A stretch of 64,000 nucleotides of DNA from positions 1-64,000 of the forward strand of contig NZ_NGJS01000006.1 of assembly GCF_003950515.1 (NCBI RefSeq), read 5' to 3'. This DNA comes from Vagococcus vulneris. GTDB lineage: Bacteria > Bacillota > Bacilli > Lactobacillales > Vagococcaceae. The notes below the pieces were generated by a model. The model searched no databases, had not been told where the DNA came from, and saw only the letters and a program-made list of their open reading frames with translations. The translations under genes were made by a program, and so were the position numbers. This document shows, piece after piece, positions 9,430 to 21,830 of this stretch (position 1 is its first letter; each line of letters begins with the position of its first letter).

Positions 9430-10446
9430 ATGAGTGTCACAATCAAAGACGTAGCACGTGTTGTTGGAGTAGCTCCTTCAACTGTGTCAAGGACATTGCA
9501 AGATCATCCAAGTATTTCCCAGGAAACTAAAGAAAAAGTCAGAAAAGCTATGGATAAATTAGGATATGTACCAAATGCTTCAGCACAGAATCTTGCGAAC
9601 AAATTTACAAATACTATTGGAGTCATTCTACCAACAATGGACTCGAAAGAACGCCGGAGCAATCCTTTTTATTTAGAAGTCATTTCAGCAATGAATGAAG
9701 AGGCGCGAAAACAGCGCGTAACCATTTCAATTGCATCCGGGCAAACACATGATGAATTGTTGGAGAATGTTCAGTTGATGTATCGTCAAAAAAGAGTTGA
9801 TGGCTTTATTATGCTATATGTTCAAGAAGAAGATATTATTCTTGATTATTTAGTCGACAATGCGATTCCTTTTACTATTATCGGTCGGCCGTATCGTTAT
9901 AATAATGAATCAAATTGTGTAGATAATGATAATCAATTATTGGGACAAGCAGCAACTAACCATTTAATTGAAAAAGGACATGAACGAATTGTTTTTGTAA
10001 CAAACAATGATTCTGAAAATTTCTTTCAAGAGCGGTTTGATGGCTATCGCAAGGCTATGAAATTCCAAGATAAAACATCTCTTGATTATTTTTGTTTATC
10101 CCATCCCGAAGATTACCTGTTATTTGAAGACTATTTAAAAACAAAGAAGCCAACAGGCTGTATTGCAATTGATGATATGTTTGCTTTACGTTTAATTCAA
10201 ATGTTGAATCTGCTCGGTTATCAAGTGCCAGATGATATTTCAGTAATCAGCTTTAATAATTCCATTTTTACAACATTAATTCATCCGTATATTACCTCTC
10301 TTGATATTCAGGCTGAATTATTGGGACAAACAGCAGTGGTAGAGTTCTTGATTCAGTTAAAAGAAGAAAACGCAATGAAAAAACATGTGATTATTCCGCA
10401 TACATTGATTGAAAATGAAACTGTCCGTGATATTTCTAAAGATTAA
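9430..10446 (+). CDS. malR: LacI/GalR-family repressor of the maltose locus
   Basis: An N-terminal helix-turn-helix (TIKDVARVVGVAPSTVSRTLQD, residues about 3-24) and hinge helix (near 50) precede a periplasmic-binding-protein-like sugar domain ending in ITSLDIQAELLGQTA. It ends the malT-mapP-malR operon; the ribosome site is AAGGGGGAGG. It is the natural binder of the two CG-centred operators in the malP-malT spacer and would thereby also control itself. Ligand is unknown; maltose is inferred from the neighbours. Confidence 0.85.
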   Translation: MSVTIKDVARVVGVAPSTVSRTLQDHPSISQETKEKVRKAMDKLGYVPNASAQNLANKFTNTIGVILPTMDSKERRSNPFYLEVISAMNEEARKQRVTISIASGQTHDELLENVQLMYRQKRVDGFIMLYVQEEDIILDYLVDNAIPFTIIGRPYRYNNESNCVDNDNQLLGQAATNHLIEKGHERIVFVTNNDSENFFQERFDGYRKAMKFQDKTSLDYFCLSHPEDYLLFEDYLKTKKPTGCIAIDDMFALRLIQMLNLLGYQVPDDISVISFNNSIFTTLIHPYITSLDIQAELLGQTAVVEFLIQLKEENAMKKHVIIPHTLIENETVRDISKD

Positions 10447-10466
10447 TTAACTAAAATTATATGATT

Positions 10467-10506
10467 AAGAATGCTAAAGCCAAAGGGTTTTAGTATTCTT
10501 TTTTTT
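10467..10506 (+). terminator. Terminator of malT-mapP-malR
   Basis: Stem AAGAATGCTAAA / TTTTAGTATTCTT with one G-T pair, followed by eight T. Confidence 0.85.
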
Positions 10507-10530
10507 ATAGTATCGTAAATATTTGAAAAT

Positions 10531-10585
10531 TTTACTAAATTTAATTGAATTTATTTACTAAATATAATACAATAAATTTAGTAAA
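10531..10585 (+). promoter_or_regulatory. gal operon promoter with three GalR-type half-operators
   Basis: TTTACTAAA occurs at 10531-10539 and 10554-10562, and its complement TTTAGTAAA at 10577-10585. The -10 TATAAT is at 10563-10568, between copies 2 and 3; the -35 is weak (TTTAAT at 10540). The same nonamer appears in the promoters of the second LacI gene and of the alpha-galactoside transporter, which points to one shared regulon. Confidence 0.65.
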
Positions 10586-10604
10586 TAATTAACGGGGTGT
10601 TAAA

Positions 10605-11768
10605 ATGATGGAAAATCTAACAAAAGAATTTATAAAAGTATTTGAAGAAACATCTGAAAATACTTTTTTTGCGCCTGGTAGAATTAATTTAATCGGTGAA
10701 CACATTGACTATAATGGGGGACACGTTTTTCCTTGTGCAATTTCATATGGAACATATGGATTAACACGAAAAAGATCGGATCGGATAGTTCGATTGTATT
10801 CCATGAACTTTTCGGATCAAGGAATAAAAGAGTTTAGTTTAGATAATTTGGTTTTTAAAGAATCAGATGATTGGGCTAATTATCCTAAAGGCATGATTAG
10901 TTATCTATATGACCTAGATTCTTCACAGGCGACCGGTTTTGATATGTTGATTTATGGCAATATTCCAAATGGTGCGGGTCTATCGTCATCCGCTTCAATT
11001 GAGTTATTAACGGCAGTCGCTATTGAAAAAATGTGGCAGATTAAACCGGATCGTATTAACTTAGTAAAACTTGGACAAAAAGTTGAAAACGATTTTATAG
11101 GTGTGAATTCGGGTATTATGGATCAATTTGCAGTTGGTATGGGACAGTCAAATCATGCACTGTTATTAGATTGTGACACATTAGAATACTCAGTCGTCCC
11201 ACTTGAATTGCCCCACGAGAAAATATTAATCATGAACACAAACAAACGTCGTGAATTAGCTGATTCTAAATACAATGCACGTCGTTCAGAATGTAATGAA
11301 GCCCTAAGAGAATTACAAAAGGTAATTAAAATTGATACACTTAGTGACTTAAGTGTGACTGACTTTGAAAAATATCAAGGTAGTTTGTCCCGCGATATTT
11401 TACGTCAACGCGTTCGTCATGTGGTTACTGAAAATCAGCGTACACTTGATGCGAAAGAGGCGTTAGAGGCAGGGGATTTAGTCGTATTTGGACAATTAAT
11501 GAATGAGTCTCATCAATCTTTAAAGGCTGATTATGAAGTAACTGGAAATGAATTAGATACCATTGTTGAATTAGTACAGAACCAAGAAGGTGTGATTGGC
11601 GCTAGAATGACAGGAGCCGGATTTGGTGGTTGTGCAATTGCATTGGTTGAAGATGATAGTCTGGATCGTGTGATTGATCAAGTCGGTCAAGCTTACGCGG
11701 ATAAAATTGGCTATGAAGCAGATTTTTATATTGCCAGTGTTGGAGATGGAGCAAAAGAAATAATCTAG
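10605..11768 (+). CDS. galK: Galactokinase
   Basis: Phosphorylates alpha-galactose to galactose 1-phosphate, first Leloir step. GHMP-kinase hallmarks in order: GRINLIGEHIDYNGG (about 26-40, galactokinase signature), PNGAGLSSSASIE (about 122-134, nucleotide loop), GVNSGIMDQFAVGMGQ (about 167-182, with the catalytic Asp), and RMTGAGFGGCAIAL near 338-351. Length 387 aa is normal. Two consecutive ATG codons follow GGGGTG; the second, three bases on, has slightly better spacing. First gene of galKET-galR. It also serves galactose released by the alpha-galactosidase encoded downstream. Confidence 0.96.
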   Translation: MMENLTKEFIKVFEETSENTFFAPGRINLIGEHIDYNGGHVFPCAISYGTYGLTRKRSDRIVRLYSMNFSDQGIKEFSLDNLVFKESDDWANYPKGMISYLYDLDSSQATGFDMLIYGNIPNGAGLSSSASIELLTAVAIEKMWQIKPDRINLVKLGQKVENDFIGVNSGIMDQFAVGMGQSNHALLLDCDTLEYSVVPLELPHEKILIMNTNKRRELADSKYNARRSECNEALRELQKVIKIDTLSDLSVTDFEKYQGSLSRDILRQRVRHVVTENQRTLDAKEALEAGDLVVFGQLMNESHQSLKADYEVTGNELDTIVELVQNQEGVIGARMTGAGFGGCAIALVEDDSLDRVIDQVGQAYADKIGYEADFYIASVGDGAKEII

Positions 11769-11781
11769 GAGATGACAGAAA

Positions 11782-12780
11782 ATGACAGTAGCAGTTTTAG
11801 GTGGAGCAGGATATATTGGATCACATTTTGTTAAAGCAAGTGTTGAATTAGGTCAGGATACAATTGTAATTGATAATTTATTAACAGGACATCGACAAGC
11901 GGTTCATCAAGATGCACGATTTTATGAAGGCGATATCCGTCATCATGATTTTTTGAAAGAAATCTTAGAAAAAGAAAAGGTGACTGAAATTGTTCATTTT
12001 GCCGCAAGTAGTATCGTGAATGAATCAGTGATCAATCCTTTGAAATATTTTAATAATAATGTTAGTGGAACTGAAATTGTTTTAGAAGTTATGGCTGAAT
12101 TAGGTATTAAACGGATTGTCTTTTCTTCAACAGCTGCGACATATGGCGAGCCAAAAATTGTACCGGTCCCTGAAACGTTGGAAACAAATCCTAAAAATCC
12201 TTATGGTGAAAGTAAATTAATGATGGAAAAAATGATGCAATGGTGTGATGAAGCTTATGGTATTAAGTATGTAGCATTACGTTACTTTAATGTGGCCGGT
12301 GCTAGTCTGGATGATACGATTGGAGAAGATCATCATCCAGAAACACATCTGATTCCAATCGTCCTACAAACAGCTCAAGGCAAACGCGATGCGATTACTA
12401 TTTTTGGCGATGACTATAATACGCCAGATGGAACGTGTATCAGAGATTACGTTCACGTGGTAGATTTAGCTCAGGCACATCTTTTAGCGCTGGAGTATTT
12501 AAAAAAAGGTAATGAAAGTACCGTGTTTAACTTAGGTAGTAATCAAGGTTTTTCAGTCAAGGAAATTGTTGAAGTTGCTAAAAAAATAACAGGTAAAGAT
12601 ATACCTGTTATTATGGGGGAACGCCGTGCTGGAGATCCAGCTCGTCTAATCGCTTCGTCTGATAAAATTAAAGATATGCTGGGCTGGAACCCTGTTAACA
12701 CAGTGATTGATCAAATAATGGAAACGGCTTGGGTTTGGCATGAAACACACCCAAACGGCTATGAACAATTGGGGGAATAG
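11782..12780 (+). CDS. galE: UDP-glucose 4-epimerase
   Basis: Interconverts UDP-galactose and UDP-glucose with tightly bound NAD+. An extended short-chain dehydrogenase: NAD-binding GGAGYIGSH (about 7-15), catalytic Ser in FSSTAATYG (about 113-121), and the Tyr/Lys pair in [11 protein letters not shown] (about 138-148). RYFNVAGA is near 172. Length 332 aa, as usual. The 13-base gap after galK and tight junction to galT place it inside the operon. Weak points: none seen. Confidence 0.96.
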   Translation: MTVAVLGGAGYIGSHFVKASVELGQDTIVIDNLLTGHRQAVHQDARFYEGDIRHHDFLKEILEKEKVTEIVHFAASSIVNESVINPLKYFNNNVSGTEIVLEVMAELGIKRIVFSSTAATYGEPKIVPVPETLETNPKNPYGESKLMMEKMMQWCDEAYGIKYVALRYFNVAGASLDDTIGEDHHPETHLIPIVLQTAQGKRDAITIFGDDYNTPDGTCIRDYVHVVDLAQAHLLALEYLKKGNESTVFNLGSNQGFSVKEIVEVAKKITGKDIPVIMGERRAGDPARLIASSDKIKDMLGWNPVNTVIDQIMETAWVWHETHPNGYEQLGE

Positions 12781-12782
12781 TA

Positions 12783-15276
<2,494 letters not shown>

Positions 15277-15283
15277 CTAAAGG

Positions 15284-15317
15284 AAAAGGTTGATTAGTTG
15301 GAAATCAACCTTTTTTT
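15284..15317 (+). terminator. Terminator of galKET-galR
   Basis: Arms AAAAGGTTGATT and AAATCAACCTTTT followed by a T tract. Confidence 0.88.
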
Positions 15318-15349
15318 ATTTTTGTTTAGCAAGTACTAGATATTTAAGT

Positions 15350-15394
15350 TATAATAAAATGGAGTTAACTAAAAGAAAGATAATTTTTACTAAA
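15350..15394 (+). promoter_or_regulatory. Promoter -10 and operator of the second LacI gene
   Basis: TATAAT at 15350-15355 and a TTTACTAAA element at 15386-15394, which lies past the expected start site where a repressor would block elongation or initiation. The -35 is not obvious. Confidence 0.5.
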
Positions 15395-15407
15395 ATGAGG
15401 GATATAT

Positions 15408-16421
15408 ATGGCTGGAATCCGTGATGTGGCAAAATTAGCCAACGTATCGATTGCAACTGTTTCACGTTTTTTAAATGAGGATCCAAACCTTTCAATTCAA
15501 GAAGATACTAAAAAGAGAATATTAGATTCAGCGTCTAAACTAAACTATGTTCATAAAAAAATTAATCGCTCAGTTGCAAACATTACGCTAATTTTAACCG
15601 TATCTGAACACGATGAGCTGAATGATCCGTACTTTCGCTTGATAAAACAGGGTGTAATAGATGAAGCAAATCGTTTAAAGATTAAAATTAGTCAGATAGT
15701 TCGTCTAACTGGAGAAATATCCAGAATTAGTCTTGAAAAAGTAGATGGTGTCATTTTAATCGGTCAAGTTCAACAAGGATTTTTAAGCTATCTTTTATCA
15801 GTTACACCTAATTTAGTTGTGGTGGATGATGAAACACCTAATATGAACTATGACGTGGTTTATCCTGATTTAGGCAATATTATGATTAATTATTTAGATT
15901 CTTTTTATGCGCATGGGTATCGCAATATTTTCTATATTGGTGGCAAACGTTTGTTAAAAAACTATCAAAATGATGTCATCATAGAAGAATCAGATATTCG
16001 GGAGAGCACTTATCAAGATTGGATGACAGCCCATCAATTGGATAGTCATTGCTATATTGGTGATTGGAGTATTTTTGATGGCATGAGGCTAGCTGATGAG
16101 CTATTAAAAGATGTTAATGAAATAAAAAGTCCAACCGTCGTTATTGTGGGAAGCGATCCAATGGCAGTTGGTGTGTATCGCAGTTTTCAAAAGCACGGTA
16201 TTCTTATTCCAGAACAAGTGTCAATTGTTAGTTTTGATAATATTGAAGTTGCAGAATTTTTAACACCACCATTAACCACAAACCATATTGAAACAGAAGA
16301 ACTTGGAAAAATTTCTATTCGATTGATTAAAGAACGAATTGATAATATTCGATCGACACCAGTTAGAGTATCAATTTCTGGAGAACTTATTACTAGAGAA
16401 AGTGAAAATATCTTCAAATAA
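15408..16421 (+). CDS. LacI-family regulator of the alpha-galactoside locus
   Basis: The helix-turn-helix AGIRDVAKLANVSIATVSRF opens a 337-residue LacI-type repressor; the ligand domain ends with VSIVSFDNIEVAEFLTPPLTT. It has its own promoter and lies just ahead of the ABC transporter and alpha-galactosidase genes, which makes it their likely regulator (raffinose or melibiose repressor). The 24-bp palindrome built from TTTACTAAA in the transporter promoter is the probable target; a copy in its own leader suggests autoregulation. Possibly cross-talks with GalR because both promoters share the same nonamer. Confidence 0.78.
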   Translation: MAGIRDVAKLANVSIATVSRFLNEDPNLSIQEDTKKRILDSASKLNYVHKKINRSVANITLILTVSEHDELNDPYFRLIKQGVIDEANRLKIKISQIVRLTGEISRISLEKVDGVILIGQVQQGFLSYLLSVTPNLVVVDDETPNMNYDVVYPDLGNIMINYLDSFYAHGYRNIFYIGGKRLLKNYQNDVIIEESDIRESTYQDWMTAHQLDSHCYIGDWSIFDGMRLADELLKDVNEIKSPTVVIVGSDPMAVGVYRSFQKHGILIPEQVSIVSFDNIEVAEFLTPPLTTNHIETEELGKISIRLIKERIDNIRSTPVRVSISGELITRESENIFK

Positions 16422-16497
16422 ACACAACTTGACGATAGCTATTTATAAAGTTAGTTAAATCAACTTTTTAATAGTTATTGTATAAGTTGTTTTTTTT

Positions 16498-16554
16498 GTT
16501 TACTAAAATATTTTAGTAAACAAAGTTGATTTTGTTTAGTAAAAACAATATAAT
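16498..16554 (+). promoter_or_regulatory. Promoter and palindromic operator of the alpha-galactoside operon
   Basis: A perfect 24-bp palindrome (16498-16521) made of inverted TTTACTAAA units. It is followed by -35 TTGATT (16526-16531), 17 bases, and -10 TATAAT (16549-16554). A further TTTAGTAAA (16535-16543) lies in the spacer. Two operator positions, one overlapping the core promoter, indicate tight repression. Confidence 0.8.
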
Positions 16555-16600
16555 AAATATATCAATAAGAGAGTTAATTTTTTTAATAGGAGGAAATAGA

Positions 16601-17851
16601 ATGAAAGCGAAAAAGTTAGTAATTAGTGGATTGGTACTAGTTGGCTTAACAAGTGTTTTAATTGGCTGTGGAAAAAAAGAAAAACCAAAAAATGGTGAAG
16701 TAGAAATTGAATTTTTTTCACAAAAAAAAGAAATGCAAGCACCATTAGATACAATTATTAAAGATTTTGAAAAAGAAAATCCGAAAATTAAAGTTAAATT
16801 TACAAACGTACCAGATGCGGGAACAGTTTTAAAAACGCGTATTGCTAGTAATGATATTCCTGACGTTATTAATGTATTTCCTCAAAATGCTGACTTTCAA
16901 GAATGGGCTAAAGCAGATATATTTGAAGATTTGACAGGTAAAGACTATTTGAACCGTTTGAAAGCTGGAGCAGCAGAAGCATATGCTATAAATGATAAAA
17001 TTTACTCAGTACCTCTAACAAGTAACGCTTGGGGATTTTATTATAATGATACAAAGTTTAAAGAGTTCGGATTAACACCACCTAAGGATTGGACAGAGTT
17101 TGAAAAACTAGTATCAACAATTAAGGAAAAAGGGAAAGATCCTTTTGCATTATCTTTGACCCAAGCTGATGCATGGACGCTAAATGGATACCATCAATTG
17201 GCATGGGCAACGGTAACTGGAGGATTTAAAGCCGCTAATGACGCATTAGTAAGAAGCCCTAAAGACGGTATTAAAACAAATAAAGCAGCGTTTAAAAAAG
17301 TAACACACGAACTAGATTTACTACATGGAAACGGCCAAAAAAACGCAAACGGGGCAACTTATGATGATGCAATAGCAGCTTTTTCTAAAGAGAATGCACT
17401 TATTCTTCCAAATGGAACATGGGCTTTACCAGCAATTAAAAATCAAAAACCAAAATTTGATATAAAAATGTTTGCTTATCCTGGACAAAATGAAGGAGAC
17501 GATTTGACTGTAGGTGCAGCAGACTTAGCCTTATCAATCAGTAAAACATCAGAACAAAAAGAAGCAGCAGAAAAATTTGTAGATTATATGACAACGAAAC
17601 AAGCTATGCAAAAATATTATGATGTGGATGGTTCGCCAACTTCTGTTATTGATGTAGATACAAAAGGCAAGTTTCCAGAAACAGAAGGTGTAACACAGTA
17701 TGTTTTTACAGAACATCAAATCATTTGGCTACAAAAAGATTGGAAATCTGAAGAAGACTTCCATAGTTTAACAGTAGAGTACGTAAACGATCCAAACCCT
17801 AAAGAATTAGCGAATAATTTAAATGCATTTTTTAATGTTATGAAAAAATAA
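16601..17851 (+). CDS. msmE: ABC sugar-binding lipoprotein (family 1; raffinose/melibiose type)
   Basis: Surface-anchored receptor that would deliver alpha-galactosides to the permeases encoded next. The start at 16601 (GGAGGAAAT ribosome site) gives a lipoprotein signal: charged MKAKK, a hydrophobic stretch, and lipobox VLIGC with Cys23. The mature part has family-1 solute-binding features (IKVKFTNVPDAG, IPDVINVFPQNADF, AAEKFVDYM). Length 416 aa. Upstream in-frame codons precede the ribosome site and were excluded. Specificity is inferred from the GH36 gene in the same operon; the family also binds other oligosaccharides. Confidence 0.85.
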   Translation: MKAKKLVISGLVLVGLTSVLIGCGKKEKPKNGEVEIEFFSQKKEMQAPLDTIIKDFEKENPKIKVKFTNVPDAGTVLKTRIASNDIPDVINVFPQNADFQEWAKADIFEDLTGKDYLNRLKAGAAEAYAINDKIYSVPLTSNAWGFYYNDTKFKEFGLTPPKDWTEFEKLVSTIKEKGKDPFALSLTQADAWTLNGYHQLAWATVTGGFKAANDALVRSPKDGIKTNKAAFKKVTHELDLLHGNGQKNANGATYDDAIAAFSKENALILPNGTWALPAIKNQKPKFDIKMFAYPGQNEGDDLTVGAADLALSISKTSEQKEAAEKFVDYMTTKQAMQKYYDVDGSPTSVIDVDTKGKFPETEGVTQYVFTEHQIIWLQKDWKSEEDFHSLTVEYVNDPNPKELANNLNAFFNVMKK

Positions 17852-17869
17852 AAAAGGAGAGTATTAATT

Positions 17870-18742
17870 ATGAAGCAAAAAGGTTTTATAAATCGCTATT
17901 GGGCGTATTTATTTTTAATAGTGCCAATTTGTTTACAAATTATTTTTTTCTATTTGCCAATGTTAAAAGGATTCTTTTATGGCTTAACAGATTGGACAGG
18001 TTTAACAATGAACTATAGTTTTGTCGGGTTTGACAATTTTAAACGGATTCCAACAGATTCAAAATTTATAACATCGATTAGTTTTACCTTTCTATTTACT
18101 ATCGTTTTAATTATTGGTGAGGTACTCATTGGCCTGTTTATTGCTCGTATGTTAAATAAAAAAATGAAAGGAACTGGCATTTTTCGCGTAACCTATTTCT
18201 TTCCGGCAGTTCTAAGTACGGTGACGTTAGGCTTAATTTTTAAGCAAGTCTTTAATTATGGTATTCCTCAGATTGCTGAAAAGTTTGGTCTTAATTTTTT
18301 GAATCAAAATTTATTAACAAATGAAAAGACAGTGTTTTGGGGAGTCATTTTTGTAGCATTATGGCAAGGAATTGCAATGCCTGTAGTTATTTTCTTAGCT
18401 GGATTGCAAAGTATACCAGATGATGTTATTGAAGCAGCTTCTATAGACGGTGCAGTTCCAAGACAAATATTTAGACATATTGAGATACCTTATTTAATGT
18501 CTTCAATTAGTATGGTGTTTATTATGGCTCTTAAATCAGGATTAACGGCTTTTGATTTGATTTATGCTTTAACAGGTGGTGGTCCTAATAACCAAACAGC
18601 CACTTTAGGATTATTAGTTTATAATTATGCATTTAAAAATAACCAATATGGTTATGCCAATGCAATTGCAACGGTATTGTTTGTTTTAATAGCGGTTATT
18701 TCAATCATTCAAATCAAAGTATCTAAAAAGTATGAAGTATAG
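17870..18742 (+). CDS. msmF: ABC sugar transporter permease 1 (MalF/MsmF type)
   Basis: Inner-membrane subunit with about six membrane segments. The cytoplasmic EAA loop is visible as EAASIDGAVPRQIFRHIEIP around residues 190-210, where the ATPase docks. The N-terminus RYWAYLFLIVPI is typical of CUT1 permeases. It sits between the binding-protein gene and the second permease with short spacers, so one transcript is likely. No ATPase gene follows; a shared MsmK/MalK-type ATPase elsewhere must power it. Length (290 aa) is normal. Confidence 0.88.
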   Translation: MKQKGFINRYWAYLFLIVPICLQIIFFYLPMLKGFFYGLTDWTGLTMNYSFVGFDNFKRIPTDSKFITSISFTFLFTIVLIIGEVLIGLFIARMLNKKMKGTGIFRVTYFFPAVLSTVTLGLIFKQVFNYGIPQIAEKFGLNFLNQNLLTNEKTVFWGVIFVALWQGIAMPVVIFLAGLQSIPDDVIEAASIDGAVPRQIFRHIEIPYLMSSISMVFIMALKSGLTAFDLIYALTGGGPNNQTATLGLLVYNYAFKNNQYGYANAIATVLFVLIAVISIIQIKVSKKYEV

Positions 18743-18756
18743 GGGGAGAGAGAAAA

Positions 18757-19581
18757 ATGAAAAAAAAAGCTAATGTGTTTACCTATTTATTTTTAATTTT
18801 AGGGACTATCTTAATTTTGATCCCCTTATGTTTGACGATAATTAACTCATTTAAAGACACTAATCAAATTACTAGTAATTTTTTTGGTTTACCAAATCCT
18901 TTTACAGGAAATAACTTTTCAAGGCTATTACAAGATGGTGTGGGTCAATATTTCTTTAACTCAGCATTAATTACTGTGGTTTCTATTGTACTTATTATGC
19001 TTGTTGTACCAATGGCAGCATTCTCAATTGCAAGGAATATTAGTAAGAAAAAAGCATTTTCTATAATGTACTTTTTATTAGTTTTGGGAATTTTTGTTCC
19101 TTTTCAAGTTATTATGATTCCGATTACAAGTATGATGACTAGATATGGCTTATCAAATATTATGGGGTTAATTATTTTATATTTAGCGTATTCTATACCA
19201 CAGACCTTATTTTTATATGTGGGTTACATAAAAACGTCTATCCCTGTAGAACTTGATGAAGCAGCTGAAATAGATGGTAGTGGTCGATTTAGACTATATT
19301 TCAAAATAATTTTTCCATTAATGAAACCAATGCATGCGACAACTTTAATTATTAATGCACTTTGGATCTGGAATGACTTCTTATTACCATTATTAATTTT
19401 GAACAAAGACAATACGAAATGGACATTACCATTGTTCCAATACAATTATCAAGGACAATATTTTAGCGATTATGGTCCATCATTTGCATCTTACGTTGTC
19501 GGTATTGTTGTCATATTAATCGTTTACTTAGTTTTCCAAAAAAATATTATTTCCGGTATGACTAACGGATCAGTAAAATAG
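18757..19581 (+). CDS. msmG: ABC sugar transporter permease 2 (MalG/MsmG type)
   Basis: Partner permease of the CUT1 importer. About six membrane helices and the EAA loop DEAAEIDGSGRFRLYFKIIF (about 166-185). It ends with the usual GSVK tail. The ribosome site is GGGGGAG and the stop lies ten bases ahead of the alpha-galactosidase gene. 274 aa, normal size. Confidence 0.88.
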   Translation: MKKKANVFTYLFLILGTILILIPLCLTIINSFKDTNQITSNFFGLPNPFTGNNFSRLLQDGVGQYFFNSALITVVSIVLIMLVVPMAAFSIARNISKKKAFSIMYFLLVLGIFVPFQVIMIPITSMMTRYGLSNIMGLIILYLAYSIPQTLFLYVGYIKTSIPVELDEAAEIDGSGRFRLYFKIIFPLMKPMHATTLIINALWIWNDFLLPLLILNKDNTKWTLPLFQYNYQGQYFSDYGPSFASYVVGIVVILIVYLVFQKNIISGMTNGSVK

Positions 19582-19591
19582 GAGGAGCAAC

Positions 19592-21784
19592 ATGCCATTA
19601 ATTACATTTAACTCAGAAAATAAAACGTTTCATCTATCAAATAATTCAATCAGCTATATTATGACAATTGAGGAAGGTGGTTATCTAGCACATTTGTATT
19701 ATGGTCGTAAAATTAAAGAGTACAATGGGTTATCCGATTATCCACGGATTAATCGCTCGTTCTCACCAAATTTACCAGGAAGTACTGATAGAATGTATTC
19801 ATTAGATACTTTATTGATGGAGTATCCTGGTTTTGGTAATGGTGACTTTAGACAACCAGCTCACATGATTTATCATAAAAATGGAACACAGGTAACCGAC
19901 TTCAAATATTTAACGCATGAAATTGTTAAAGGCAAGCCTAAATTAGCTGGATTACCAGCGACATATACAACGCGAGATGATGAAGCTGAAACTTTAATCA
20001 TCACGTTAATTGATGAGCTAACACAGATGACGGTTGATTTATTATATACTATTTTTGCTGCTGAAAATGTCATAACACGATCTAGTTTATTTAAAAATAA
20101 TGGGGTAGACGACGTCAGATTACAAAAAGTTGCAAGTATGTCGATGGATATCGCAAGTTGTGACTTAGACTTAATTCATTTTCCAGGGACTTGGGCGAGA
20201 GAACGTCAGTTAGTTCGTGAAAAAATATCTTCGGGCCAAAAAAAATTAGACAGTAAGCGTGGTTCAAGTAGTCATCAACAAAATCCAGTTATTATTTTAG
20301 CTGATCCTAAAACGACTGAACAGCAAGGCGAAGCATTTGGCTTTTCATTAGTATATAGTGGTAATCATGAAATTCAAATTGAAAAAGATCCTTACCAACA
20401 AACAAGAATTATGTTAGGCATCAATTCATTTGATTTTAATTGGTTATTAACACCGGGACATAACTTTCAAACGCCAGAAGTTATTATGAGTTATTCAAGT
20501 CGTGGTCTTAATGACTTATCTGCAACGAATCATCGAGTGATTAATAAACATTTAATTAGAGGAAATTATAAAAACCAAGAAAGACCGATTCTAGTTAATA
20601 ATTGGGAAGCGACTTATTTTGATTTTGATGAAGATAAAATTATGGCAATTGTCGATGAGGCACACGATTTAGGTATCGAATTATTTGTACTTGATGACGG
20701 TTGGTTTGGTAAACGTGAGGATGATAACTCATCTTTAGGTGATTGGTTTGAAAATGAAGGAAAATTAAAAAATGGATTGAAAGGTTTATCTGAAAAAGTG
20801 CACGCTAAAGGTATGTCGTTTGGTTTATGGTTTGAACCAGAGATGATTTCAGAAATTAGCGAATTATTTAAAACTCATCCTGAGTGGGTGCTTAAAATTC
20901 CTGATAGAGCAAGTTCACCAAGTCGTGGTCAACTAGTATTAGATTTTTCGAGAGCCGATGTTCGCAAATATATTTATCAAAAGATGACAGCTATTTTAGA
21001 TAACGTCGCGATTGATTATATAAAATGGGATATGAATCGAAATATGTCAGATGTTTATTCAAATAATTTAACATCAGAACATCAAGGTAGTGTGTCTCAC
21101 CGTTATATGCTTGGACTGTATGATCTTTTGGAGCAACTCACGACAGAATATCCAGAAGTATTGTTTGAAAGCTGCTCAGGTGGAGGTGGACGTTTTGATG
21201 CAGGTATGTTATATTACATGCCACAAACGTGGACAAGTGATAATACTGATGCGATTGCTCGCCTAAATATTCAGTATAGTACAAGTATGTTTTATCCAAC
21301 TTCAACCATGGGTTCTCATGTTTCTGCTATTCCAAATCATCAGACAGAACGTGAAACAAGCTTATCAATTCGTGGAAATGTAGCAATGTCAGGTGTCTTT
21401 GGTTACGAATTAGATTTAAGTTTATTATCAGATGAAGAAAAGAATCAGATAAAAGAGCAAGTTGCTTTTTATAAAGAACACCGTCATTTATTACAATATG
21501 GTACATTTATTCGCTTATTAAGTCCTTATGAATCAAATGACGTGGCGTGGATGTATGTTAATCAAGATCAAAGTGAAGCAATTGTTTTCTACTTTAGAGT
21601 ACTATCAGAAGAATCTTATCCATTAGTTAAGTTGACATTGGACGGTTTAGCAAAAGACAAAGTTTATGACTGTCGGGGGCAAAAAGCATATGGTGATGAA
21701 CTGATGTACAGCGGATTTTATGTTGATCCACAATTAAAAGGAGATTACGCTACAGAGATGTATCACTTTAAAGAACTATCATAA
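19592..21784 (+). CDS. aga: Alpha-galactosidase (GH36)
   Basis: Hydrolyses terminal alpha-1,6-galactose of melibiose, raffinose or stachyose in the cytoplasm; there is no signal peptide. An N-terminal beta-sandwich (1-320) precedes a (beta/alpha)8 barrel. The nucleophile is Asp480 in YIKWDMNR and the acid/base Asp550 in WTSDNTDA, at the positions of the Geobacillus enzymes to within two residues. CSGGGGRFD (528-536) and FVLDDGWFG (365-373) are GH36 signatures. 730 aa, full length. Last gene of the transporter operon; galactose released here would feed galKET, which shares the operator motif. Confidence 0.94.
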   Translation: MPLITFNSENKTFHLSNNSISYIMTIEEGGYLAHLYYGRKIKEYNGLSDYPRINRSFSPNLPGSTDRMYSLDTLLMEYPGFGNGDFRQPAHMIYHKNGTQVTDFKYLTHEIVKGKPKLAGLPATYTTRDDEAETLIITLIDELTQMTVDLLYTIFAAENVITRSSLFKNNGVDDVRLQKVASMSMDIASCDLDLIHFPGTWARERQLVREKISSGQKKLDSKRGSSSHQQNPVIILADPKTTEQQGEAFGFSLVYSGNHEIQIEKDPYQQTRIMLGINSFDFNWLLTPGHNFQTPEVIMSYSSRGLNDLSATNHRVINKHLIRGNYKNQERPILVNNWEATYFDFDEDKIMAIVDEAHDLGIELFVLDDGWFGKREDDNSSLGDWFENEGKLKNGLKGLSEKVHAKGMSFGLWFEPEMISEISELFKTHPEWVLKIPDRASSPSRGQLVLDFSRADVRKYIYQKMTAILDNVAIDYIKWDMNRNMSDVYSNNLTSEHQGSVSHRYMLGLYDLLEQLTTEYPEVLFESCSGGGGRFDAGMLYYMPQTWTSDNTDAIARLNIQYSTSMFYPTSTMGSHVSAIPNHQTERETSLSIRGNVAMSGVFGYELDLSLLSDEEKNQIKEQVAFYKEHRHLLQYGTFIRLLSPYESNDVAWMYVNQDQSEAIVFYFRVLSEESYPLVKLTLDGLAKDKVYDCRGQKAYGDELMYSGFYVDPQLKGDYATEMYHFKELS

Positions 21785-21786
21785 AA

Positions 21787-21830
21787 AAATAAGATCGCAA
21801 GCTATTATTCAGCATGCGATCTTATTTTTT
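21787..21830. terminator. Bidirectional terminator between aga and the aminotransferase gene
   Basis: Arms AAATAAGATCGCA and TGCGATCTTATTT, flanked by A and T runs on both sides. It serves two convergent genes; the aminotransferase stop codon is right at its edge. Confidence 0.88.
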
